Positions 11,399 through 21,780 of a stretch of 64,000 nt of DNA are shown here, in pieces (the stretch's first letter is position 1; every line of letters starts with the position of its first letter). The notes beneath the pieces were generated by a model. The model was given only the letters and a program-made list of their open reading frames with translations. It was not told where the DNA came from and made no database searches. The DNA is taken from NCBI GenBank assembly GCA_033558025.1, contig JAUCEF010000007.1, positions 4,092,001-4,156,000 on the forward strand, written 5' to 3'. This DNA comes from Phytophthora sp. 'mugwort' (Eukaryota; Oomycota; Peronosporomycetes; Peronosporales; Peronosporaceae). The translations under genes were made by a program, and so were the position numbers.

Positions 11399-12846
11399 AC
11401 GCACAACTTCAGTCGGCATCTGTTGCCCGCCGGCAGGTTCTTGTGGTCTTACCGGTATCTTTTGCGGGACCGAAGTCAGTCTTGAATCCACCCTTCATCA
11501 CAGTTGACCATCACTCTTTCTTTCCTTCAAAGATGCCCCGGGTTACCCTCAACATTGGCCTGTTCGGCTGCGGCACCGTGGGTGGCGGCGTGTTCGATCT
11601 GCTGCACAGCCCCGCGCGGCGCCAGAAACTGGCCGCTATGGGCGTGAACGCGCTCGTGTCCAAGATCTGCGTGCAGAACGTAAGCAAGGACCGCGGGCTG
11701 ACGCACTTGTCGGCTGCGGAAACGGCGTTCACGAGCAGCTACGCGGACATCCTCGAGGACGAGAACATCAACTGCATCGTGGAGCTCATGGGCGGCGTGG
11801 ATGACGCCAAGGACGTGGTTTTCGGCGCCATCCGGGCCGGCAAGCACGTGGTTACGGCCAACAAGGCGCTCGTAGCCAACTTCTTGCCCGAGATTGTGCA
11901 GCTGCTGGAGCAGCACCCGGACGTCCGCTTCGGCTACGAGGCCGCCGTTGCCGGCGGCATCCCCATCATCCACACGCTGCAGGGCGCGTATAATGCGGAC
12001 ACCATTACAGAGATCGCTGGCATCATGAATGGCACCACTAACTATATGCTGTCCAAGATGGAGGCCGAGGGCGTCGCCTACAACGACGTTCTCAAGGAGG
12101 CGCAGGACCTCGGCTATGCTGAGGCTAACCCCAGCGCTGACGTGGACGGCTACGACGTGCAGAGCAAGATTGCCATATTGGCCAAGCTCGCATTTGGAGG
12201 CATCGTGAAGCCGGCAGACATCCCGACCGTGGGCATCTCGCGCGTCTCCGCGGCTGACTTTGAGTACGCCAAGATGATGGACAGCACCATCAAGCTGCTG
12301 GGCGTAGCCAAGCAACTCAAACCCGCGGACGAGAAGACTGGTAAGCCTCAGGAGGTCGCGGTGTACGTGTCGCCTGTCGTAGTGAAGGGGAGCAACGTCA
12401 TTGCTAGCATCAGCGGTGCCACTAACCTCGTGAACGTGCGCTCGGATAACCTCGACAGCAGCGCGTACGTCGGCCCCGGCGCTGGACGCTTCCCCACGGC
12501 CAATTCGGTGATGAACGACATCATCCAGCTGGCGCGCGGCGACGCCCCGCTCGACCCGTTCAAGGCCTCAGTGCCCCTCACGCTGCAATCTGACTATGAA
12601 GCGCATTTCTACGTGCGTATCACGATTACCGACGGTCTGGGCGTCATTCGGCACGTTGGCCAGCTCGCCGAGGAGAGCGGCGTGTCCATCTACTCGATCC
12701 TGCAGGCGCCGATCGTCGACCGCGCGAACGTGCAGTTCGTTGTCACCACTGAGACATCGCTGCTGTCCAAGGTGCGCTCGATGTGCCAGAAGATCGCCGC
12801 GCTACCTTTCGTGCAGGAGGAGCCACTGTACCTGCCCATCATGTAA
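11395..12846 (+). CDS. homoserine dehydrogenase, bacterial type with ACT domain
   Basis: Reduces aspartate semialdehyde to homoserine with NAD(P)H, the branch point to threonine and methionine. From the ATG at 11533 the protein is 437 aa: a Rossmann motif FGCGTVGGG; EAAVAGGIPII; NGTTNYMLSKM of the catalytic domain; DGYDVQSKIAILAKLAF with the conserved catalytic Asp/Lys pattern; and a C-terminal ACT domain (YVRITITDGLGVIRHVGQLA) of the kind used for amino-acid feedback. The ACT tail and length match bacterial enzymes and are not found in the short fungal ones. Start choice is uncertain. ATG 11395 (483 aa) is the first in-frame one after the promoter. ATG 11533 starts the conserved part. An optional 78-nt in-frame intron (11455-11532, GTATCT...TTCAAAG) would join the two. 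The frame is also open back to 11293. Confidence 0.9.
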   Translation: MNAQLQSASVARRQVLVVLPVSFAGPKSVLNPPFITVDHHSFFPSKMPRVTLNIGLFGCGTVGGGVFDLLHSPARRQKLAAMGVNALVSKICVQNVSKDRGLTHLSAAETAFTSSYADILEDENINCIVELMGGVDDAKDVVFGAIRAGKHVVTANKALVANFLPEIVQLLEQHPDVRFGYEAAVAGGIPIIHTLQGAYNADTITEIAGIMNGTTNYMLSKMEAEGVAYNDVLKEAQDLGYAEANPSADVDGYDVQSKIAILAKLAFGGIVKPADIPTVGISRVSAADFEYAKMMDSTIKLLGVAKQLKPADEKTGKPQEVAVYVSPVVVKGSNVIASISGATNLVNVRSDNLDSSAYVGPGAGRFPTANSVMNDIIQLARGDAPLDPFKASVPLTLQSDYEAHFYVRITITDGLGVIRHVGQLAEESGVSIYSILQAPIVDRANVQFVVTTETSLLSKVRSMCQKIAALPFVQEEPLYLPIM

Positions 12847-13041
12847 ACCGCTGCTAGTGTGCACTAAACGCGAAATCGTCAATACACGTGCCGACTTGGC
12901 CATTGTGTCGATGGCCAGCTTATTCCACACTGATCGTTACAGTGTTCAGTGTTTGCTGTCGAGGACGAGCTCTACGAAATGTGTTATTATTTGAGATTAG
13001 ATAAGAGGTACGCCCATCCAGGCGCAGCAGTATGAGGAGCT

Positions 13042-14116
13042 TCAACTGCCGTTGTAGCGCATGCTGTCCGGTCCAATGAAGGAGAATGCTGGTCTTCCCA
13101 TCCAGATCACCGTTCCAGTGTACTCTCTGCTGTTACTTCGGTAGCGTGCACAGATTGAAGACAAAGAGTTGACACGCTGGCTTCGTTCGGCCGTAGTATT
13201 ACCTCCTTCTTCAGCATTATTCCCATGAAGCTTATAGAGCTCGCGACACGCTGCATCACCTTCCGCACGCCATTCCTCGTCGGGTATGTCGGATCGGTAG
13301 CTATTCGAACAGCCTCGGACGTACGAGTCCGTGCTGAAGCGGTCGACGCTGCAGGCGGCGCTCGTTGTCGCCGTCTCCATCATCGAAATGCCGCTACGCT
13401 CCACCCACTTCGCTAGCGATTCCACGTCGTCGAATCCGCCGCCATTTCCTTCTAACGCAGCTCGAATGGCATTGTGCCACTGCTCGTAGACTGTCGAGTT
13501 AGGCGCACGGAACCACACATTTTTCGACCGCCAGCCGTACTCGATGCCAATCATGAGCTTGCACAAGTCTTTCGCTTTTGGCGACAACATTCGCACAGGG
13601 TGCATTCGTCGATCAAGCGAGATCGTCAGTGCAGAGCTGCCGAGACATCCATGACGATGACGGCGACGAACGCACAGCACGGCCGAGTATTGGTTGAATT
13701 GCTCTGTTGCTGTTTCATTCGAGCAGACGAGCTGTATGTGCACCCGACGCCTGAACGAAGGACCGAAAGACGTCAGCAACTACACCCGTTGTACGCACAC
13801 AATGATCGTTAGTATCTTTGGTGCACGCCTACCAAAACACTTCGCAGACTCGCATCTTCATCGCACTGGCCAGCGTCACGAAGGACGGGGTATCGAGATG
13901 GAAGTCTTCTATGTATAGACTGGCTTCGTTGTTTGGGATGGTTGTCACCGATGCGTGGGCTCGAGGATTGATCGGCTGGAGCGTGCCACGAAGGTTGTTC
14001 TTTCCATCCCGGGTTCCACCAGAGTGGTGAGCGGCTCGATTCGTGTGGCTAGAGCTGGATCTTCGAGGTGGTCTTTCTCGGTGGGCCCAGTGTGACAATG
14101 GAGAGAAGACCTGCAT
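13042..14116 (-). CDS. PH-like domain protein
   Basis: Two exons, 14116-13833 and 13750-13042, joined by an 82-nt GT...AG intron (TTTTG|GTAGGC...TTCAG|GCGTC) with matching phase, give 330 aa. Residues of about 70-185 look like a pleckstrin-homology fold: SLYIEDFHLDTPSFVTLAS, a basic middle, KDLCKLMIGIEYGWRSKNVWFRAP, and the closing helix STVYEQWHNAIRAAL with the conserved Trp. PH domains bind phosphoinositides or proteins at membranes. The Ser-rich C-terminal third has no recognised motif. The gene converges on homoserine dehydrogenase, with 195 nt between stops. The first exon may be incomplete, because an open stretch at 14328-14116 lies just upstream in another frame and I could not join it with consistent phase. 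Confidence 0.6.
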
Positions 14117-14389
14117 CAGGATAGCTCAACAATCGTCCTCCTACGCTTTGTCAAGCAGTTCGAACAGTGTGAGTCGAGCGAGAAATAAATGGAAAACCGA
14201 TCAAAGGTGGTTTCGGCCATGTGCACGTCGCTACTAACAGTGTCCGCAGTATGCATCAAGCGTCGAGTCAAGGTACGTCGCAACCCTGAAACGTCTTCAC
14301 CGGTCGACATGTTCCGGAGCATGTTCAAGCTTTTGCTGCGTAACGAAAGACGTCACGTTCTCGTCGCGTCTCTTTACTACTAGCTTCGT

Positions 14390-15338
14390 TTACAGCGCGC
14401 GGAGATCGACATGGCGAACCGTTAGTGAAATGCGCGTGCCCAGTTCGATCTTGTCGATGCTGTGCAGGTAGCGCGTATAGGCTTCTCCCGTGAACAACAA
14501 CAGGCTACAGCGTTCCAACTGGAAATCAAAGTGCTTGACAGTGTTGTCTGTTGCCGCTGCCTTTAGGTCGGTCTGATTACTCCCCGAGGCTAAAGCACGA
14601 TGCGGCTCAAACGTAACGCGACAATCAGCACCAGTGCTGATAATGGACACCAGAGGGAAATACGCAGGTCCGTCTTCGTGGGGCAAGATGCAGTCCCCAA
14701 CGCCGTATTCTATGCATCATCAATCAGTGTATAGGTTAGCACTAGTGATAGTCTTCAGGCCATATTAATACCATATTATTAACCTCAGGAACTCACCGTT
14801 GATCAGTGCGTGGTTGGGTTTTTTCTCTTCAGTGAAGATCCCCGCATCCACGAGTGTCTGGCTGATCTGTTTCAACCATTCAGGCAATGGTTTGGGATCG
14901 AACGGGGCCTTGACTTCTCCTCCCCACATCTGCAGGCGACGGTGCTTGAGCTTGACCCAGAGTTCGTTGTCGTCGGGGACAGCATACACGCGCTCCAGGA
15001 TCGCTGCCTCCTCGTCCTTTGTAATCCAATTGGGGATGTAGTATACGCCAGGGATCGGGCCTCTACGGAACTCCTCAATGTCCGTTTCCGACCTAAAGAA
15101 GCCCCATTTACCACGTCAGATTGGACATCGGACACAAACATTCCAATGAATCACAAAACCTTTTGGCCCAGACTTTCAGGGTAGCATTTGGCCTTTGCAG
15201 CAAATTCTTTTCTTCGTTCGTTGCTTTCTCGGTAGCTTTTTTGGTTTTCGGTTCAATGTTGAGCTTGGTAGTCGCCTGTGTCGGAGTTGCCTCGCGTGCT
15301 CGCCGACGTTCCTCGCGCAGCAGTTGGCGAAAGTCCAT
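14390..15338 (-). CDS. ALKBH6-like 2-oxoglutarate/Fe(II) dioxygenase
   Basis: Three exons: 15338-15160, 15092-14797 and 14709-14390, with introns of 67 and 87 nt; phases agree and give 264 aa (human ALKBH6 is about 238). After a Lys-rich N-terminus come GPIPGVYYIPNWITKDEEA, the loop KHRRLQMWGGE, and NHALIN|EYGVGD across the second splice. The iron ligands are H169 and D171 in LPHEDGP and H241 in YTRYLHSI. R251 in RISLTVRHV fits the 2-oxoglutarate-binding Arg. AlkB-family enzymes oxidatively demethylate nucleic acids or proteins; the physiological substrate of ALKBH6 is not well settled. It diverges from the gene starting at 15579, sharing a 240-bp upstream region. Confidence 0.85.
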
Positions 15339-15578
15339 CGTGCCAACGTGCGGCCGGGAGGAGATACTCGAGTTGATTGGGCGAAATGTGGTAACCTGAT
15401 AACGACGGGCAGTACATGTCTACAGTATTTTACGCGGGGAATCAGAAGCTAAAAATAAATTGCTTCTTGCCCGAGATGCCTTATGCAACTGGAACAGCAG
15501 TTCATGCCTGGCTGAGTCGTCGTGCGAATGTTCTCGCTCGACGTTGTGCGGTGGCGGAAGAGTCGATCCGAGCAGGAA

Positions 15579-17144
15579 ATGGCTAGAGTAACCCATGCGG
15601 AGACGAATGGAGCAGCACCATCGCGAGCTTCTCAGGAGCGACAGGCCAAGCAACTCTACGGGAAGTCGATGTGCGTCGTCACTGGTTAAGTAACGCTAGA
15701 TGATGCTATGTGATTGACAGTCTTTTGTCGGATAATGGTTTGCTGCTAGGAAGGAGATGCACAACTCGTATTTGGATCGTGTTAGCGACTGGATCAGAGA
15801 GGCCCCCGCTCAGGAGTGGGGCAAAGACTACGCCAAAGAGAACTACTCGAAGGCCTACATGTGCGTCTAATGCGCTTTGCGCTGATTGTCTGCTGTCATA
15901 CTACAGATCTAATCCATTATCCTTCCTTCCTCTTCGTTAGGCCTCGCGGAAGAAAGAAGGAGCTCGAGCACGGAGGCATTGTGAAAAATGGGTATGTCGA
16001 GATGGCTGAGACGAAGCAGTGCAAACCTTTTCTCACTTGATTTTGTTGGAACAGCTCGTACTCTCCTCGTGCTATCTACAAAGGGGGCGGGCAGTATATT
16101 CGCCGTGTTGAATCTTCAAACGATGAGGGTGAAAAGATGCCGCGCGAGAAATTCACGGAGCGAATCATCAATTTTGAAAAGACTCGCGAGAAACACAAAG
16201 AGATCCACCCACCAATGGCATTCTTGAAAAATAAGCCGCTGTCGTGTGCCAAGTACTTCGTTGGAGATATCATCTATGCCGACAACAACATTCGAACCGA
16301 ACTCAAACGATCTAATGCTTTTGCAATCTCGAAGCGAAGAACTAGTTGCGCCGCAGACTGCCCGCCATCACCCGAGAAAGTACAACAGGCGGAAGAGGAT
16401 GCGGAAAGCGACGGTGAAGACAGCTCAGCACGAAGACGACGAAAAAGTGCCGTGTACGATCGTCTCTATTGGAACGCGCAAGGATCTCGAGCAACCGTGC
16501 TCGGTGGCACGGCTACTCCAGAACCTCCAACCACAGCCGAATACGTGGCTCGCCCCAAATGGCGCCAACACAGCCCAGAAAAATGGGTCGGTGATAGACC
16601 ATTCACCAGCACCGTCACGTCCAGCAACGCTCACACGGCGTCTCGCTGCAGCATCACAGGGGTACCTTATTCTCGAACACTTTTGCTTGATGAACCGTTT
16701 GCACCCGCTGGAATCACTAACTCCCCGGCCACACGTGAAGTTCTCGCCTTTGTAAGATACCTATTTCCTTATTACAATACGCCATCGCTATGCTTGGCCA
16801 GAAACTTACCCTCATGTCGTATTTTACTCGCTCAGGAACACTCTCGGCGCGTTAACATGGCGTCTGAAGCCACCTATAAGCCCGTCCGGTTACCCGACAA
16901 GAAATATTTTAACTCCATGTGGACGGAACCTGCAGAGCGCAAGCCCCACGTTTCATTCAACACTGCTGACACCTCCTCCGATGCTGCGACCGCACGTCGA
17001 CTCATCGTCATGCCTCCCCCACAACTCTCTTTTCTGCCTTCTCCCACTCGCAATACGAACGTCGGTCGTGAACTTCTCCAGCAACTTCGCCAGGGACATC
17101 AGCAAGCCGCCTTAGCTTTAGAAAAGCAGCACAACTCAAACTAA
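15579..17144 (+). CDS. uncharacterised protein, five exons
   Basis: I do not recognise the family. Exons are 15579-15670, 15750-15860, 15941-15991, 16055-16751 and 16836-17144, with introns of 79, 80, 63 and 84 nt; phases agree and give 419 aa. The first two introns share the donor AT|GTGCGTC. The N-terminal 170 residues look conserved in character (WIREAPAQEWGKDYAKENYS; SPRAIYKGGGQYIRRVE; IHPPMAFLKNKPLSCAKYF; VGDIIYADNN). The rest is low-complexity, acidic then basic, and Pro/Ser/Thr-rich. The last intron is 84 nt with no stop, so keeping it would insert 28 residues without a frameshift. Divergent from the ALKBH6-like gene. Function unknown. Confidence 0.75.
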
Positions 17145-17270
17145 TTATTTTTGCAAGACTGCGTCACGTATCGGTAGTCTTTTGCACACGGGGCACTGAG
17201 ATTCTGCTTAAACCTACAACCTTAACGACCTACAGTCTCTCGTGGCCCATCGGGGGAGAGCTCGAGCTGT

Positions 17271-17672
17271 CTATTCGAAGGACAGCAGCTCCACCTCGAA
17301 GATGAGCGTGGCCTTGGGCGGGATCACGGGCGGGTAGCCGCGCTCGCCATAGGCGTACTCATGCGGCAGCGTAAGCTTGGCAACCTGGCCCTTGCTCATC
17401 TTGGCGACGCCCTCATCCCAGCCACGGATTACTTGGCCAGCGCCCAGCTGGAACTGGAACGGGCGACCGCGGTCGCGGCTCGAGTCGAACTTGGAGCCGT
17501 CGGTTAGCGTGCCCACATAGTGCACGGACACGGTCTGGCCCGGCTTGGGGAAGTTAATGCCGTCGCTATTGGAAAAGGGGATAATAAGTTAGCTATTGGT
17601 ATGGCCATTTAACAGTTGATGGACTGCTTGCAGGCAGTACCCGGTCTTGATGGTGTCGATCTCGAAACCCAT
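17271..17672 (-). CDS. FKBP12-type peptidyl-prolyl isomerase
   Basis: Two exons, 17672-17641 and 17565-17271, around a 75-nt intron (GG|GTACTG...CAATAG|CGACG), give 108 aa, the same length as human FKBP12. Active-site positions are all present at human number +1: Y27, F37, D38, R43, F47/F49, V56-I57, W60, Y83 and F100. Motifs seen are [32 protein letters not shown] and LIFEVELL. It catalyses cis-trans isomerisation of prolyl bonds and, from conservation of the pocket, should bind FK506/rapamycin-type ligands. No signal peptide or membrane segment, so it should be cytosolic. A weak initiator-like GCACTCTCGCATT lies about 50 nt upstream of the ATG. The codons are strongly G/C-ending, as in an expressed gene. 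Confidence 0.95.
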
Positions 17673-18109
17673 AGTGCTGCTTGATGGTTCTGGTGTCTGG
17701 TGTCCAATGCGAGAGTGCAGTGCGCCGAGGGAGAGTCTCATGGGTACAGTCGATCACCTCGTCTTCCGAAACGTGGTACACATGTAATGTGACAGGTATA
17801 TTATCTGTTTGGACATAATGGAAGTTTAGTTTGAAAATGTAATGATTCATTGTAAGAATGTATCGATGATATGCCATTATTGTTTCGTGGACCACGCGAA
17901 ACACCCAAAGTAACAGATAAGTAAGTCCCACCTTGCGTTTCGTCCAATCGCAGTTGAGCTATCGCCACGTCTGACTTGGCTTCAACATGGTCTTGTGAGC
18001 ATAATGTTTTACTGTTTCAGGCGTTTAGTTGACGTAGGGCATGGCTATTATCTTTCTTGTTATTAAGGGTTGTGCTACAATGTGCAGGTGGCTACAAGCC
18101 GTCGCGTGT

Positions 18110-18833
18110 TTAGACGCTGACGGGTGGGGCCAGTGGCTTGGGGACGTCCAGGTCCGTGCGGATGACACGCGGAGACGTGGCCGTGGTGGAGGTAGCACTG
18201 CCACCGGTTCCGGCCGGGTTCTTCTCGATGTCGTTGTTGATGGCGTTCGGGTCCAGTTCCACACCCTCCTTAATAACGATGTTGCGGTGGCGCACCAGCA
18301 CAATAGTGAAAGCCATCTACAGATGAAACAGCAACGTCAGTATGCCAAGTCTAAATACAAAGCCGAACATGTCTAGTTGTGATACTTACGTAGCAGACGA
18401 ACATGAAAAATGAGAAGACGGAGCCTGCCTCGTTCGAGTGCACGTTAGTGTGCTCATCGCCCTTGGCACGCTCGATGCGAGCCAGGTAGGCGGCGCCCGC
18501 GAAGATGATGGACAACGAGAACATCTGCAGCGACATCATCAGCACGACGCCGATGAGGAAGCCCACAGCCAGCGGCGTCTGGTGCTTACGCATGACCATC
18601 GTGCCTCCAATCGAAAGCGATAAAATGAGGATCATGGCCCAAATGCCCACGAAGCCCAGCGACTTGGAGTCACTCTCGCCTTCGCCGTCGTTGTTGATAG
18701 CCGCCACGATGGCCGCGATCGCATACATGAAGCCGAAGAGCATGGTGCTGAACCACAGATATGTGATGAGCATCTTGGGGTTGTTGATGCACTTGCGCGC
18801 CTTGTTACTCGCGTCTTCCATGGCAGTAGGCAT
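18110..18833 (-). CDS. four-helix membrane protein
   Basis: Two exons, 18833-18390 and 18316-18110, around a 73-nt intron (TAC|GTAAGT...CTGTAG|ATG), phase 0, give 216 aa. Four hydrophobic segments are visible: about 24-46 (ITYLWFSTMLFGFMYAIAAI), 60-82 (VGIWAMILILSLSIGGTMV), 88-118 (AVGFLIGVVLMMSLQMFSLS) and 136-155 spanning the splice (FSFFMFVCY|MAFTIVLV). Acidic or polar loops separate them, and a hydrophilic Pro/Thr-rich tail follows. The layout resembles small tetraspan proteins, but I do not recognise the family, and the two-cysteine tetraspanin signature is absent. Role unknown. A clear core promoter lies at 18966-18982. Confidence 0.85.
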
Positions 18834-18965
18834 CTGAATAGGAGAAACGGACGAGGTTAGAAGCTGTGCGACGCAGAAGACAAGTGCACTAGCTCGGAGA
18901 CACCGCCTACCTTGCTGACTGTCGAAGAGCGAAGAGCTGCGTTGATCGGTGAGGCTGCCGGGAGC

Positions 18966-18982
18966 AGAGTTGGGAAATGAGC
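18966..18982 (-). promoter_or_regulatory. oomycete-type core promoter of the four-helix membrane protein gene
   Basis: On the minus strand GCTCATTTCCCAACTCT matches GCTCATTYYNCAWTTT at 14 of 16 positions. It lies about 135-150 nt upstream of the ATG at 18833. Confidence 0.7.
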
Positions 18983-19091
18983 GGCGTCGTGGGCAGTTGA
19001 TGCTTACAGCCTTTCTTGGTTTCAGTTCTTGAGCTTGGGTGCCAATACTAAAAATATTCTTTACAGAGACTCGATAGAGTAGGAGTACTCA

Positions 19092-19238
19092 ATGCCAATC
19101 ACATCCCAGGCCTACAATGCGATCATGCAGAGAGCTATTCTGAGTACTGCTCAGAATAACTATCTCCAGGACAAGGGTATGCAGGAATATGGTGGATCAT
19201 CAGCGAACCGTTACAACCGCGCCTTCTTGCCGCGCTAA
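19092..19238 (+). CDS. small ORF, 48 codons, uncertain
   Basis: An ATG-to-TAA frame beginning MPITSQAYNAIMQRAIL and ending NRYNRAFLPR. Composition is protein-like (no low complexity, few rare residues), but no family is recognised. It may be a small protein, the last exon of an unseen gene (an acceptor-like TTTACAG lies at 19058-19064), or chance. Confidence 0.25.
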   Translation: MPITSQAYNAIMQRAILSTAQNNYLQDKGMQEYGGSSANRYNRAFLPR

Positions 19239-19957
19239 AAATATACTGTACCCATTCCGCAATCTTATCCGATTACGACAGCGGATACCTTCACTTCAAC
19301 AAGTGCGTCATCGTCGGAGGTGCTCTATAGTATAGGCCTTATTCTCATCCCGTAGCACTGCCACCAGCAGAGCTCATATACCAGTGTTCATAACTTTTCC
19401 TTCTCGGCGAGATTGCAGTGCTTCCTATGGCAGCGCTGCTGTATCTGGTGAGTGGTTGCTGTAGACGAGGCGAAGTCCAGACAAATAAATAATCATTGCC
19501 GTCCGATGCCGGATAACACTGCAGCACGTGTCGCTTTATGACTGAGGGTATTGCAACGCGGATCCGTGCGCGACGTAAGTGTATTGTGTGCGTCATGCCG
19601 CGTCGTATTGCCGGTACCCCAAGAGCCGTGTGCGTTATCGCCGCGGTTTGGTTGTTGAAAAGATGGCAAAGACAGGCGTGCGTCCGGCATCGGTCGTTCC
19701 GAGCTTCTTCCTTTGCCGTGAACAGTCGGTAATTCATAACCCCCACGACGCCTTGTTGCCCGCCGACGACCAACCATATCGCCGCCGGTGTATCTTGCGC
19801 TGCATCGCATCGATGCCGCTCCCGCCTTGCGCCAGGATTTCGTGAAACTCTATTATTACCAAGGTCTCAAGTGCATGCCACGCCGGTCAAGTTCACTTTC
19901 GAAAGCCCCCCGCCGCGACCAAGCGCTCTGGTTTGAAGCGGGTGGAGCAGAAGAGCG
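19239..19957. other. possible upstream exons of the acidic protein gene
   Basis: On the plus strand two protein-like stretches appear in different frames: RVRYRRGLVVEKMAKTGVRP at about 19635, and LRQDFVKLYYYQGLKCMPRR at about 19830-19890. They could be exons joined by an intron such as 19731-19837 (GTAATT...GCCAG), but I could not build one consistent model to the long frame at 19958. Confidence 0.3.
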
Positions 19958-21001
19958 TTGAGTGTACATGTTGTGTCCCGTTCGATGCGGAGTCTGCAAC
20001 GGGTCCTCTTGGAGAGGAAGACACGGCGCTTGGTCGACCAGATGATCCACAAGTACAGCGATATACGACTGAGCGCGACCACGAGAGCGATGCCACGAAA
20101 GCGCTCGAGAATTGAAGTGAGTGACGTGCGCAAGCCTCCTGTTAACCAGGAGCACGATCGTGGCGATCATTCCGACGTGGCAGCCGAGCTATCGACTTCG
20201 TCATGTTGTCGAACAGAGTCGGAACGCAGCTCGACGCTGTCGTCTACAACGTTGGACATTGAACGGAGTCAATCGGCAAGAGGACACGAGCGTCAACAGC
20301 AGCAGGAGGAAGCCCAGCTCGATCGTTCGTGGCGGATGTCTGAAGCTCCAATCGTCTCAGAGTACGACTCTGCATTTTCATCGGCAAGATTGACAAGGCT
20401 CCTGGAGGAGGGAGACAGCGAGAATGATAACCAGGAGAATCAGGCGAACGTGATTGTGTCCCCACACGGTTCCGACTCCATTCAGGAAGCGTCAATACAG
20501 GAGAACCAGGATCATTCCGCTCTCTTGGAGTGCGATACCCCCTCGGTAAATCTCGAGTCAGCCCCAGCGTCGACCCAGTCTTCGATGGGGAACCAAATCG
20601 AAGAGCACTCTCAGCTGTCAGAATGTTCTACCGAGTCTCCACCGACATCATTAAATGCTGAAACACTCCCAAAGTTACGACCAACGGCTCCTGCACATTG
20701 CGTGGTGCCCAACTGCTGCGACTACTTCACGTCACCCCACCCTCACTACCCAAAGGAGGTGGTTGGTAAAGCACAAAAAGTCGAGGAACTCTTAAACAGT
20801 GATCCATCGCAATTAAATTCCACCAGCGCAGATGCCACCAGTGAAGCTGCCGACAACGCAAGCGATGGTCATTCCGAAGGTCGCTCCGATGATCAGTCAA
20901 CCAACTCAAACAGACGCGGTCATGACGGCGACGAGTTTGAAATGTGGGACTACGTATGTCCGCAATACGCTCGTCGCGGATACGCCAATGAGTGGGTCTG
21001 A
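19958..21001 (+). CDS. acidic low-complexity protein, uncharacterised
   Basis: An uninterrupted 347-codon frame ends with TGA at 20999-21001. After a basic start (LERKTRRLVDQMIHKYSDIR; MPRKRSRIEV) the protein is Ser/Glu/Gln/Asp-rich with many SxE and NxE patterns, as in disordered regions. It has one Cys-containing island (HCVVPNCCDYF) and a conserved-looking end (FEMWDYVCPQYARRGYANEW). No enzyme motif is seen. The first ATG at 19958 is not certain, since upstream exons are possible. Length and lack of stops in a high-serine frame argue for real coding. Function unknown. Confidence 0.55.
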   Translation: MSVHVVSRSMRSLQRVLLERKTRRLVDQMIHKYSDIRLSATTRAMPRKRSRIEVSDVRKPPVNQEHDRGDHSDVAAELSTSSCCRTESERSSTLSSTTLDIERSQSARGHERQQQQEEAQLDRSWRMSEAPIVSEYDSAFSSARLTRLLEEGDSENDNQENQANVIVSPHGSDSIQEASIQENQDHSALLECDTPSVNLESAPASTQSSMGNQIEEHSQLSECSTESPPTSLNAETLPKLRPTAPAHCVVPNCCDYFTSPHPHYPKEVVGKAQKVEELLNSDPSQLNSTSADATSEAADNASDGHSEGRSDDQSTNSNRRGHDGDEFEMWDYVCPQYARRGYANEWV

Positions 21002-21780
21002 GTACCGATAGAAGTAAATCACGCCATGTGCTCGTATCGTTCGCTTACAGGAGCTCCCAAGATGTTGCCAGTTAGCAGGCTCAGGGATGCACCCACCTTA
21101 AGCTAAAGTTATTTTCCTTGTGTTGTGACTTTTCTTGACTGTTCCTCGGTTGCTCTGAAAACAAATTCGGTGCCAGTGTTCTTGAACGTTTGGTACTACA
21201 TGTAGCAAATGGTTATCAATACATTTTTGTATTAACTTAAAAAAATCAATTCAGTGCACGGAATCCCCTAACTTCGGGGGATTGACCATTCAAATTATTC
21301 AAAACTGGCTGAATAGTTTAGAATCTAATTTGTACACAATGCGTCTAAATAGGGAAAATACTGGCATCAAGCCAGCACCAAGTTTGGCCTATAAAAAAAA
21401 TCGATTTCTTAATGCCCTTAATTTAACTCATCAACCGTGAAATAGTTGAAATGCATTGAAGGGGTTAACGTCTATACTGAACCAAGTTTAATATAGACCG
21501 CGCGAAATCATTTATAATACTATTACAGTGGATATTGCCGTCTGAATGGGAGGAGGCACTTGAAACGAGACTGCGGCGAGCACAATGCTACTAAGCAACA
21601 TTTTAGAGTTTTCGAGATGTTCGGCTCTGACGTTAGGCCAGTTATTTACCCGAAGTGTTGAGATTCGGCCACTTTTTTCCTTAAGAATCCAAGCCATCAC
21701 TACTGAACATCCGCATAACACACCAAAGCCCGGACACGATTGAAGCTACCGAGCCCAGCACCGCGTCACCGCTTCCCTCG
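21002..21780. other. no gene recognised
   Basis: AT-rich sequence after the acidic protein gene. Only short unsupported reading frames were seen. Confidence 0.5.

Noticed and set aside
11527..12315. 262-codon open frame antisense to homoserine dehydrogenase
   Set aside because: It lies wholly inside a strongly G/C-ending gene, where antisense frames stay open by codon bias; it has no promoter and no family motif.
19345..19810. 142- and 105-codon minus-strand frames
   Set aside because: No motif; the plus strand has more protein-like sequence in the same place.
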